Assembly (NCBI GenBank): GCA_963665785.1
Contig: OY762456.1
Coordinates: forward strand, 3,100,001 to 3,164,000
Length of the DNA: 64,000 nt
Reading direction: 5' to 3'
Source: UBA7455 sp026713185
GTDB lineage: Bacteria > Pseudomonadota > Gammaproteobacteria > Pseudomonadales > Azotimanducaceae
The translations under genes were made by a program, and so were the position numbers. The notes under the pieces were generated by a model that worked only from the letters and a program-made list of their open reading frames with translations, had not been told where the DNA came from and searched no databases. Of this stretch, positions 16,522 through 24,069 are shown in pieces; position 1 is the stretch's first letter, and the number at the start of each line of letters is the position of its first letter.

Positions 16522-17418
16522 CAACAGACTCAGGTCCAGCTCATCGTTCTTCATGGGTGGGCACCAGAAGAAACTGGTACCCAGAGGCACACTGAAGTCA
16601 AACAGGCTATCAGTAATGCCGTCATTCAAACCCAGCATCTGTTTCATCAAGGTGTCAAAAGCCGTAAAACTGTGACCAAATGCTACAAATACCAGCCCGT
16701 CTCCTGTAAGGTCAGAGTAAGGCATTGACCTTCTCAGAATAAATGCCTCGGGATCAAAGGTCTCCTGTGCAGTGCGTTTGACATGTGCAGATGCCGGTGC
16801 GTCGTCAATTTCCTCGTTGTCAGAAAGGCGGCGGCCAATCGTAAGATCCTGCTCTTCCCGGGACCAACTCCGGAATCTGTCGAGATCGTGCTGCCATTTC
16901 TGTATCGCAACAAAACTGCTTCCAGCAGTGTTACCAGAATCAGGGGCGACAACAGCGGCACTTACAGCCTCTTCTCCTTCAGGATTTTCGGTACCATCAA
17001 CATAGCCTGTGAGGTCACGGCCTGTGTCATACAGGAAACCATTGATCAAATCTTCCAGATTACAATGCTGTGCAAGCCGTTGCTCAATCACCAGAGCCAG
17101 TCTCGTGAGTTCTCCCGGATCATCTCCGCGTAACCAGAGCCAGAGTGCGTAAGGCAGTGCGGCTATACCGACGCCAGAACCACTGTACACCGGAGCATTG
17201 ATACTTCCGGGAACGCTGCTGCCGGTAAAGTCGATGAAAGGCTGGCCGATACCGGCAACTACCTGCTCGCCATCTACAAATGACTTTAATTCCGCCAGCA
17301 AGGCTCCAACTTCTGCATCCCGTGTCAAACTGAAAAACAGATGACGTACATACTTTGGCACTTCAGCCAGAATTCCTGTTTGTGTTCCCACAGCACCCGA
17401 ATCCTTAATTTTTCTCAT
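16510..17418 (-). CDS. Dyp-type (dye-decolourising) heme peroxidase
   Basis: 302 residues from the ATG at 17418; an in-frame extension to 17520 would run through the coding sequence of the upstream ABC gene and is rejected. The diagnostic GXXDG motif is GYVDGTEN (138-145, catalytic D141). H212 (AHVKR) is the proximal heme ligand and R230 (ILRRSMPYSD) the distal arginine. The length and lack of a Tat signal fit the cytoplasmic YfeX-like class. It overlaps the end of the fused ABC ATPase gene by 14 bases, so the two are cotranscribed. Proposed roles of the class include peroxide-dependent oxidation and porphyrinogen chemistry. Confidence 0.92.
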   Translation of the reverse strand: MRKIKDSGAVGTQTGILAEVPKYVRHLFFSLTRDAEVGALLAELKSFVDGEQVVAGIGQPFIDFTGSSVPGSINAPVYSGSGVGIAALPYALWLWLRGDDPGELTRLALVIEQRLAQHCNLEDLINGFLYDTGRDLTGYVDGTENPEGEEAVSAAVVAPDSGNTAGSSFVAIQKWQHDLDRFRSWSREEQDLTIGRRLSDNEEIDDAPASAHVKRTAQETFDPEAFILRRSMPYSDLTGDGLVFVAFGHSFTAFDTLMKQMLGLNDGITDSLFDFSVPLGTSFFWCPPMKNDELDLSLLSNR

Positions 17419-19039
17419 GGCGAATAGTCGCCAGATCAAAGGCCGCTGAGATAAGTTCCTTGGTATATTCGGTCTGCGGATTATCAAAAATCTCGTCGGA
17501 AGTCCCGCTTTCCACAACAACTCCGTCTTTCATCACGATGACATGGTTACTCAGTGCCCGGACCACTTTAAGATCATGACTGATAAAGATGTAGGTCAGA
17601 TCATGCTTGTGTTGCAGGTCACGCAGTAAATCGACAATCTGTGCCTGAACAGACATATCCAGTGCCGAAGTCGGTTCATCCAGCACCAGCAATTTCGGTT
17701 TTAGAATCAGCGCTCGCGCAATTGCGATTCGTTGACGTTGACCGCCGGAGAACTCATGGGGATAACGGTCCTGTGATGCAGGATCGAGCCCGACTTCCTG
17801 CAGGGCATCACCTACCCTTGCTCTGCGTTGTTCCGTCGTTAAATGCTTTTCATGGACCAGAAGTCCCTCTTCTATGATCTGGTGAATGGACAATCTGGGT
17901 GACAGGCTCCCGTAAGGATCTTGAAAAACAATCTGCATATCACGCCGAAACGGTCTCAATTGTTTTGATTTCAAACCCTGTAGTTCTGATCCCTCAAGCA
18001 GGATTTCTCCATCGGACTTCACCAGCCGCAGGATCGACATGCCCAGGGTGGTCTTACCGGAGCCGGATTCACCAACGACACCTAGCGTCTGTCCCGCAGA
18101 AACCTGTATCGACACCTCGTTGACTGCCTGCAGATACTTGCTGACAAAGAAGAACCCCTTGGTCAACGGGAATCTGACATTGATATTGTTGCACTCAAGC
18201 AACACTTTGGATGATTTTATTTCAACCGGATTCCCCTTCGGTTCTGCTGCCAGCAGGTGACGGGTATATTCATGCTGCGGATTCTGGAAGATATCTTCAC
18301 AATTTCCCTTCTCGACAATCTCCCCCTGTGTCATGACACAAACCCGGTCCGCCATCCGTCTGACCACTCCCAGATCATGAGTAATCAACAACATGGCCAT
18401 CCCCAGACGATCCTGCAGATCATTCAGTAATTCCAGAATCTGGGCCTGAATAGTAACGTCCAGAGCCGTTGTCGGCTCATCAGCGATCAGCAGGTCAGGT
18501 TCATTGGCAAGTGCCATGGCAATCATCACCCGCTGCCGCTGGCCACCGGATAGTTCATGTGGAAATGAACGCATTTTTTCTTCCGGATTCTGCAGTCCAA
18601 CCAGTTTCAGGAGATCGAGTATACGATCCCTGGAATTGTTAACACTGATGCCACGGTGAATCAGAAGAATTTCACCAATCTGTTTTTCGATACGATGCAG
18701 CGGATTCAACGATGTCATCGGCTCCTGAAAGATCATGGTGACCTTGCTGCCACGGATATTGCGAAGGACCTCGTTGCTGGCGCCCATGGTTTCGAATCCA
18801 TTGACTTTGACGGAACCATTCGGGTGATTTGCAACTGGATAGGGTAACAGCTGAAGTATGGAAAGTGCGCTGACGGATTTACCAGAGCCCGATTCCCCTA
18901 CCAGGGCAACGGTTTCTCCCTTCATAATGTCAAAACTGACGTGTTTTACCGCCTCTACATTGCGGAAATTGACGGATAAATCCTCAATTTTAAGGACTTC
19001 TTGCGGTACCGATTCCTGTCGTGTCTCCAATGCACTCAT
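17405..19039 (-). CDS. fused dual ATP-binding subunit of a peptide-type ABC importer (YejF/GsiA-like)
   Basis: 544 residues containing two complete DppD/DppF-type nucleotide-binding domains in one chain. Domain 1 has Walker A GESGSGKSV (48-56), signature LSGGQRQRV and Walker B LLIADEPT; domain 2 has GESGSGKTT (about residue 320), FSGGQRQRI and LLVLDEPTSALD. This fused arrangement is that of YejF and GsiA, which drive import of oligopeptides, microcin C or glutathione. No permease or binding-protein gene accompanies it here: downstream is the Dyp peroxidase, upstream a divergent flavoprotein. It must pair with permeases encoded elsewhere, or the rest of the operon has been lost. Confidence 0.92.
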   Translation of the reverse strand: MSALETRQESVPQEVLKIEDLSVNFRNVEAVKHVSFDIMKGETVALVGESGSGKSVSALSILQLLPYPVANHPNGSVKVNGFETMGASNEVLRNIRGSKVTMIFQEPMTSLNPLHRIEKQIGEILLIHRGISVNNSRDRILDLLKLVGLQNPEEKMRSFPHELSGGQRQRVMIAMALANEPDLLIADEPTTALDVTIQAQILELLNDLQDRLGMAMLLITHDLGVVRRMADRVCVMTQGEIVEKGNCEDIFQNPQHEYTRHLLAAEPKGNPVEIKSSKVLLECNNINVRFPLTKGFFFVSKYLQAVNEVSIQVSAGQTLGVVGESGSGKTTLGMSILRLVKSDGEILLEGSELQGLKSKQLRPFRRDMQIVFQDPYGSLSPRLSIHQIIEEGLLVHEKHLTTEQRRARVGDALQEVGLDPASQDRYPHEFSGGQRQRIAIARALILKPKLLVLDEPTSALDMSVQAQIVDLLRDLQHKHDLTYIFISHDLKVVRALSNHVIVMKDGVVVESGTSDEIFDNPQTEYTKELISAAFDLATIRHEKN

Positions 19040-19238
19040 GCAATATTTACCAATATCAATTACCGAACCTGCGCATAATACCTATTGTGGAGTTCATTGT
19101 CAGTCAGGGACAAGATTCAAGAAATTCCGACCAACGAAAGGATGCCGGATTGTCCGGCTCATAACAATAGTCGTACAATCCCGATGAGATAACTAAAGAA
19201 AACCAGCCGCAAGAGTAAGCAGAATAGAGGGTTTGAGA

Positions 19239-20747
19239 ATGTCTTTAGAGACAAAAGATATGAATGAATACTACGACGTCGTTGTTGTCGGTGCCGGAAA
19301 CGCGGCTCTCTGTGCGGCATTATCGGCGAGAGAATCCGGCGCCAGTGTACTGGTACTGGAAAGAGCACCGGAATCGCAAAAAGGGGGGAATTCACGATAC
19401 ACGGCTGGAGCAATGCGCTTTGTTTATGATGGCGTGGAAGACCTCAGAACAATTATGCCGGAATTGTCCGACGATGAAATCGCCAATGCTGACTTTGGTA
19501 CCTATACTCGAGACCAGTTCTATGATGACATGGGTCTCATTACGCAGTATCGATGCGATCCGGAACTCACTGAATTACTCGTTGAAAACAGTCTATCCAC
19601 ACTGCAGTGGATGAAGAGCAAAGGGGTGAGATTTCTTCCCATGTATGGCCGTCAGGCGTTCAAAGTAGATGGTAAATTCAAATTCTGGGGTGGCCTTACC
19701 GTGGAGGCCTGGGGTGGCGGACCAGGACTGATTGACAATCTCAACAAGGCAGCGGCGGTTCATGACATTCCAGTCAGATATGAAAGCCGTGTTATTGATA
19801 TCGTCATGTCAGAAGGCAAAACCGCCGGTGTAATCTTCAAACATGGCGGCAGGCTGGCTAACATCGATTGTGGTGCAGTAATACTGGCCTGTGGCGGCTT
19901 TGAGGCAAACAGTGAATGGCGAACCCGATATCTCGGACCGGGATGGGAACTGGCGAAGGTTCGCGGGACCCGCTATAACACTGGAGATGGGATCAAGATG
20001 GGTCTGGACCTTGGCGCTGCTCCTCACGGTAACTGGTCCGGTTGTCATGCTGTCGGCTGGGACAGAAACGCTCCTGAATTTGGTGACCTTGACGTTGGCG
20101 ATGGTTTTCAGAAACATTCATATCCCCTGGGCCTGCTGATTAACGCCAATGGTGAAAGATTTGTGGACGAAGGAGCAGACTTCAGAAACTACACTTATGC
20201 CCGTTATGGTCGCGAGATCCTCAACCAGCCAGCGCAATTTGCGTGGCAGGTTTTCGACAGCAAGGTGGCAGATTTGCTGCGCGATGAATACCGCATCAGG
20301 CAAGTGACCAGAGTAACGGCCGACACTGTCGACGCCCTTGCGGCAAAACTTGAAGGTGTCGATGCAGATCGCTTTCTACAAACCGTCAAAGCGTTCAACG
20401 AAGCTGTACAGACAGATATATCATTCAATCCTGCCGTAAAGGACGGACGTAAAACCATCGGACTCAATATAGACAAATCCAACTGGGCAAACCCGCTGGA
20501 CAGTCCGCCATACAGTGCCTTCCAGGTAACCTGCGGTATTACCTTTACTTTTGGCGGACTGAAAATAAATGGAAATGCCTGTGTTGTAGACCAGGACGAG
20601 TTCGAAATTCCTGGTCTGTTTGCCGCCGGAGAGATGGTCGGCGGATTATTCTACTTCAACTATCCCGGGGGAACCGGCCTGACTTCCGGTGCGGTATTTG
20701 GCAGGATAGCCGGTCTCAGTGCCTCGAACTATCTTGGAAAAAATTAG
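19239..20747 (+). CDS. FAD-dependent tricarballylate dehydrogenase-like flavoprotein (TcuA family)
   Basis: 502 residues of the succinate-dehydrogenase/fumarate-reductase flavoprotein superfamily. The FAD Rossmann motif is YYDVVVVGAGNAALCAALSA; later GGLTVEAWGGGPGL and YPGGTGLTSGAVFGRIAG match the TcuA pattern. TcuA oxidises tricarballylate to cis-aconitate and normally works with the TcuB electron carrier and TcuC transporter; neither is adjacent, so the substrate could be different. The ATG at 19239 has AGAGGG upstream; a TTG two codons earlier is less likely. It is divergent from the ABC ATPase gene and overlaps the end of the convergent alcohol dehydrogenase gene by four bases. Confidence 0.85.
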   Translation: MSLETKDMNEYYDVVVVGAGNAALCAALSARESGASVLVLERAPESQKGGNSRYTAGAMRFVYDGVEDLRTIMPELSDDEIANADFGTYTRDQFYDDMGLITQYRCDPELTELLVENSLSTLQWMKSKGVRFLPMYGRQAFKVDGKFKFWGGLTVEAWGGGPGLIDNLNKAAAVHDIPVRYESRVIDIVMSEGKTAGVIFKHGGRLANIDCGAVILACGGFEANSEWRTRYLGPGWELAKVRGTRYNTGDGIKMGLDLGAAPHGNWSGCHAVGWDRNAPEFGDLDVGDGFQKHSYPLGLLINANGERFVDEGADFRNYTYARYGREILNQPAQFAWQVFDSKVADLLRDEYRIRQVTRVTADTVDALAAKLEGVDADRFLQTVKAFNEAVQTDISFNPAVKDGRKTIGLNIDKSNWANPLDSPPYSAFQVTCGITFTFGGLKINGNACVVDQDEFEIPGLFAAGEMVGGLFYFNYPGGTGLTSGAVFGRIAGLSASNYLGKN

Positions 20748-21823
20748 AAGATAATCACACTGCGGGCAACCGACCCGGATTTCATATCGGCAAACGCTTC
20801 ATTTACCCGGGACAGTTCGATACGTTTGGATACCATTTCATCCAGATGCAATTTCCCGGCAAGATAGAAATCTATAAACCGGGGCATATCGACGCGGAAA
20901 CGATTGGACCCCATCATTGATCCCTGAATTTTCTTCTCCTGGAGGAACGCAGCTCCGGTGAGTTCAATCTTCACGCCGATTGGAATCATACCGATGATCG
21001 TCGCTGTGCCCCCAGGGCGAAGCATACTGAATGCCTGTTCGGCAGTTTGCTTCAGACCTATAGCCTCAAAAGAATACTGAACGCCACCGCCGGTCAGTTC
21101 GCGAACCTCTCCAACAGCATTCACATCGCTGGCGTTAACAACATCGGTCGCGCCGAATGTCTTCGCCATATCCAATTTGTTTTCTACCGTGTCTACGGCA
21201 ATAATCCGACCTGCCCCGGCAAGTTCAGCACCGTTGATACAGGACAATCCAACACCTCCACAACCAATCACCGCAACCGTGGACCCGGGCTGTACCGCGG
21301 CAGTATGGAAAACAGATCCGACACCCGTAGTAACACCACAACCGATCAGAGCGGCACGATCGAGGGGCATATCTTCTCTGATTTTCACTATGGCATGCTC
21401 ATGTACCAGCATCTGCTCGGCAAACGAAGACAGATCTGCAAACTGATGTACCGGCTGACTGTTCTTTGCAAGTCTCGGTTCTTCTTCATGGCCTCGCCTG
21501 GTCTCTGGATTGTCGCAAAGCGACAGATGTCCGGTAAGGCACATCTCACAATGACCGCAGAACACCGAAAGGCAGGTAATGACATGATCGCCGGGTTTCA
21601 CATAGGTAACGTTGGCGCCAACCTCTTCCACAATGCCGGCAGACTCATGGCCAAGCACCACGGGTGTCGCCGCAGGATACAGCCCCTCTACAAAATGCAG
21701 GTCACTGTGACAGACACCTGCAGCAGCTGTTCGGATCAAAACTTCCCGAGGACCGGGTTTGGAAATTTCAACTTCTTCTACTTCAAGGGGTTTACCCACT
21801 TCTCTGAACACTGCTGCCTTCAT
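20744..21823 (-). CDS. zinc-dependent medium-chain alcohol dehydrogenase
   Basis: 359-residue MDR-family NAD(P)-dependent dehydrogenase. Catalytic zinc ligands are C38 (GVCHSD), H59-E60 (GHE) and a later Cys; the structural zinc lobe is present with C89, C92, C95 and C103. The Rossmann motif is VIGCGGVGLSCINGA. The DLHFVEG and GHESAGIVEEVG segments place it near the class III/aryl-alcohol group. It ends inside the last four bases of the convergent TcuA-like gene. The substrate is not predictable from sequence. Confidence 0.93.
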   Translation of the reverse strand: MKAAVFREVGKPLEVEEVEISKPGPREVLIRTAAAGVCHSDLHFVEGLYPAATPVVLGHESAGIVEEVGANVTYVKPGDHVITCLSVFCGHCEMCLTGHLSLCDNPETRRGHEEEPRLAKNSQPVHQFADLSSFAEQMLVHEHAIVKIREDMPLDRAALIGCGVTTGVGSVFHTAAVQPGSTVAVIGCGGVGLSCINGAELAGAGRIIAVDTVENKLDMAKTFGATDVVNASDVNAVGEVRELTGGGVQYSFEAIGLKQTAEQAFSMLRPGGTATIIGMIPIGVKIELTGAAFLQEKKIQGSMMGSNRFRVDMPRFIDFYLAGKLHLDEMVSKRIELSRVNEAFADMKSGSVARSVIIF

Positions 21824-21893
21824 GAAATCGTCCTTTCTTGATTAGACTGGATGGAAACTCAATCTTTACTATACGTAGCCTTGCAGTACAACA

Positions 21894-22298
21894 CTACTGG
21901 AAAGACGGTCTGATTTGTTCGATCACATCCGGGGGATCAAAACACTGACTGGCCTGATGGTGGAAGATCCTGACATCTCCTTCCTCCAACACGAAATTAT
22001 TGGTGGCAATCAGCCATTCCTCCGCCAGTTGTTCAAAACATATTACAGACATGATGTCCTGTTGAAAAAATATCCGTGAATTGTGACAGAGAATAAACTG
22101 TTGAGCATTCTCATTGCTGAAAATATCCTGCCAGCTCTTCATGATTTCGTTTCGGTTATACAGTCCGCTCCAACCGGGATGGATACAGACGGGAGGCGTA
22201 TGTCTTGACCAGAGTTTTTCCATCGCTTCAAGGTCACGATTGTTAAACGCAAGGTAAAAGGCCTCATTGGCAAATAGCACGATCTCTGGATTGACCAT
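21894..22298 (-). CDS. SnoaL-like/NTF2-fold protein
   Basis: 134 residues with a nuclear transport factor 2 or SnoaL-like cone fold: FANEAFYLAFNNRDLEAMEKLWS at the start is the standard helix pair, followed by the Trp/His-rich CIHPGWSGLYNRNEIMKSWQ and a strand-rich C-terminus. Similar small proteins act as isomerases, hydrolases or ligand-binding subunits. Histidines in CIHPGW and IFHHQ are candidates for a pocket, but no activity can be assigned. It lies 70 bases upstream of the alcohol dehydrogenase gene on the same strand, possibly in one transcript. Confidence 0.75.
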   Translation of the reverse strand: MVNPEIVLFANEAFYLAFNNRDLEAMEKLWSRHTPPVCIHPGWSGLYNRNEIMKSWQDIFSNENAQQFILCHNSRIFFQQDIMSVICFEQLAEEWLIATNNFVLEEGDVRIFHHQASQCFDPPDVIEQIRPSFQ

Positions 22299-22360
22299 AT
22301 CAGTTCTCTATTCCTGAATATTTGATTTCACCCTATCCCTCTGCTTCAATCAAATAGTTT

Positions 22361-22404
22361 AGAGCCATCAGCGGGTTTATAAAGAGCCTTCATCGGGTTT
22401 ATAC
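22361..22404 (+). repeat. two tandem copies of a 22-nt AGAGCC(A/T)TCA unit
   Basis: The unit AGAGCCATCAGCGGGTTTAT is followed directly by AGAGCCTTCATCGGGTTTAT; the copies differ at three of 22 positions. The pair lies just upstream of the pyroglutamyl-peptidase start. The core GAGCCTTCA also occurs at 15573-15581, twice inside purH (33412-33441) and at 50275-50283, so it may belong to a short interspersed family. Confidence 0.5.
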
Positions 22405-22418
22405 ATGAGGACATATAG

Positions 22419-23027
22419 ATGCCCGGAATTCTGGTAACCGGCTTCGCCCCTTTTAAAGGTCGTACCGTAAATGCATCCTGGATGACAGCAAGCGCCATTG
22501 CACGTACAGGGCTTGCCGATGCATTGGAGATACCCGTTGTCTGGGGCGCACCTTCCAGGATTCTCAATGAATATTGTCGAAACCAATGTCCTGACACTAT
22601 TGTCGGTCTCGGTGAAGGAAACGTCCAGGGTTTTAAAATTGAAACCGTCGCACGCAATACCCGTGGAAAGATGCTCGACAATAGTAATCAATACCCGGGT
22701 GTTCAACTCATAGAACATTCGGGACCAGAAACATACACTACTGAATTTGACGTAGACCTTCTGCACAGAAACCTCTTGCGTGGTAACTTTCCTGTCCAGG
22801 TATCTTCAGATGCAGGTCAGTTTCTCTGCGAAGAGGCCTTGTATACCCTGGAATCACTACGCCATATCCATGAACAGCTTCAACACGTCGTCTTTATTCA
22901 CGTGCCGCCATTCGGCACGACTCTTACCGGTACCGGACATAGCGCCAGTGATACGGGTTTTTATGAAGCCTTTGGTCAATACCTGATCAATACGGTTAAA
23001 GAGATGCTGCACTCATCTGCAGCATAG
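22419..23027 (+). CDS. pcp: pyroglutamyl-peptidase I
   Basis: 202-residue cytoplasmic cysteine peptidase of family C15, which removes N-terminal pyroglutamate. The catalytic triad is intact: E66 (GLGEGN), C137 (SDAGQFLCEEALY) and H161 (FIHVPP). The N-terminus MPGILVTGFAPF is the family signature. The residue after the nucleophile is Glu, where most relatives have Asn. The length is slightly below the usual 210-215. The gene stands alone, followed by a copy of the 147-nt dispersed repeat. Confidence 0.9.
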   Translation: MPGILVTGFAPFKGRTVNASWMTASAIARTGLADALEIPVVWGAPSRILNEYCRNQCPDTIVGLGEGNVQGFKIETVARNTRGKMLDNSNQYPGVQLIEHSGPETYTTEFDVDLLHRNLLRGNFPVQVSSDAGQFLCEEALYTLESLRHIHEQLQHVVFIHVPPFGTTLTGTGHSASDTGFYEAFGQYLINTVKEMLHSSAA

Positions 23028-23120
23028 TCCCACTCTTCTCAAACAAATTGTTTCTAAACCCGGGTTTCAGGGCAGCCACCCCGTACGATGCTATCAAACA
23101 GACACTATTCCCGGCATACA

Positions 23121-23267
23121 GCAGATGGCTTTGGGGTGTTCATTTGCGTAAGCCTAATGTCGGAGCGCCGAGTTGGAGGAGCATGACTACAGGCATGCGG
23201 GGGAAGCTCGGGAATCCGGGAGGGACGCGCAGACGCTGAAGCAAATGAATGCCCCAAAGCCATCTGC
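23121..23267 (+). repeat. full copy of 147-nt dispersed element with 27-bp terminal inverted repeats
   Basis: The left arm 23121-23147 (GCAGATGGCTTTGGGG...) pairs with the right arm 23241-23267 (...CCCCAAAGCCATCTGC). The only non-Watson-Crick positions face TG with TG, which would be U·G and G·U wobbles if the plus strand is transcribed. Inside is a hairpin GCATG/CATGC (23181-23185 and 23194-23198) with loop ACTACAGG, and a smaller stem TCGG-AGCG-CCGA just before it. No protein-coding capacity is evident. It could be a MITE-type element or a structured RNA that spreads. Confidence 0.85.
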
Positions 23268-23421
23268 GAACACACTCGTTAATGAAACAAGCCTCATCAA
23301 ACTGACGAAGATAATCCGGGGATTCAGCAGCTGCATCCGCTAAAGTGACCGAGAAACTTGCCGACTCATGCGGCAGCTACCATAATCAACAGGACCGACA
23401 TATCGATACGGACATGAGTGT

Positions 23422-23862
23422 ATGAAACCATCTCTGATTATTGCCCTGGGAATTCTGGTACTTCTCTTTATCGCTGCGATTAACATTCCGTTCGACCCGG
23501 AAGAAAGACGCCCTGGTACTCGTTTGAGTGGCAGCCTGGCAGAGAATCAGGATACTGACTGGTCGTTTCTGACGGGTCGATCCAAAATTTACGTTGAAAC
23601 TCGAACCCCCTGGCTGATTCCTCATTCCATCACTGTAAACTGCTGGGTCGAGGATAGCGTGCTCTACGTGGGTTGTCGTGCCTGTGACACAAAGCGATGG
23701 CCGAAGAATGTCGCCCGCGATAATCGGGTTCGTCTACAGGTAGAGGGTAAACTCTACGAGCGAACAGCGATTAGACTCGACGACACCCAGCGGCGCAATA
23801 TTCTTCAAATTCCAGCGGAGGAACCACTACCAGACATTGCAGTATTCAGAATGGACCCTTGA
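23422..23862 (+). CDS. hypothetical membrane-anchored protein, possibly split-barrel (nitroreductase/PNPOx-like)
   Basis: 146 residues: an N-terminal membrane helix (LIIALGILVLLFIAAI) without a clear cleavage site, then a soluble strand-rich domain. The run VLYVGCRACDTKRWPKNVARDNRVRLQVEG resembles the flavin or deazaflavin-binding split-barrel fold (… NPRV.V.V.G…), but ligand contacts cannot be confirmed. The stop codon TGA sits exactly where a TnpB-type element end begins (TTGACATCCTCCCC), so the C-terminus may have been trimmed by that insertion. It has no operon partner. Confidence 0.6.
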   Translation: MKPSLIIALGILVLLFIAAINIPFDPEERRPGTRLSGSLAENQDTDWSFLTGRSKIYVETRTPWLIPHSITVNCWVEDSVLYVGCRACDTKRWPKNVARDNRVRLQVEGKLYERTAIRLDDTQRRNILQIPAEEPLPDIAVFRMDP

Positions 23863-24003
23863 CATCCTCCCCCACCTGAAGGAGGGGGATTCCTGGAGCC
23901 AGCCTGCATTACGCAACTGCTGCCAGGGGTTCCTGCTTCACAGAGTTCAGCATCCCAAGGCTGCGACATATGAATTCGACAATGTTGTACTGTCCTGAGA
24001 ATG
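23863..24003 (-). mobile_element. IS200/IS605-type tnpB 3' remnant with omega-RNA/right-end hairpin
   Basis: On the minus strand the frame ...RSLGMLNSVKQEPLAAVA ends in TAA at 23909-23911, in the style of TnpB C-termini. About 20 bases further on is the hairpin TCCCCC-A-CCT-GA-AGG-A-GGGGGA (23868-23889) with flanking GATTCCTGG and GACATCCTCCCC, the recognisable 3' end of tnpB elements that also forms the end of the guide (omega) RNA scaffold. The rest of tnpB, tnpA and the left end are absent. It is therefore a dead remnant between a hypothetical gene and ppc. Confidence 0.6.
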
Positions 24004-24069
24004 ATATCTGGCATCACAAGCGTTCATGGGAATAGAATATCAGGGCTGTTACTCCTGTCGGTGTGAATA

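Noticed and set aside
17418..17520. N-terminal extension of the Dyp peroxidase
   Set aside because: Those codons coincide with the conserved 3' coding sequence of the ABC ATPase in another frame, and the peroxidase family starts at the internal ATG.
21047..21841. 264-codon open frame on the plus strand
   Set aside because: It runs antisense over nearly the whole zinc alcohol dehydrogenase gene, which has a complete set of family motifs; the antisense product looks like no protein family.
23048..23239. Small open frame with a peptide similar to one at 4198-4473
   Set aside because: The similarity comes from the shared non-coding repeat element; stops and frames differ between copies, so no gene is supported.
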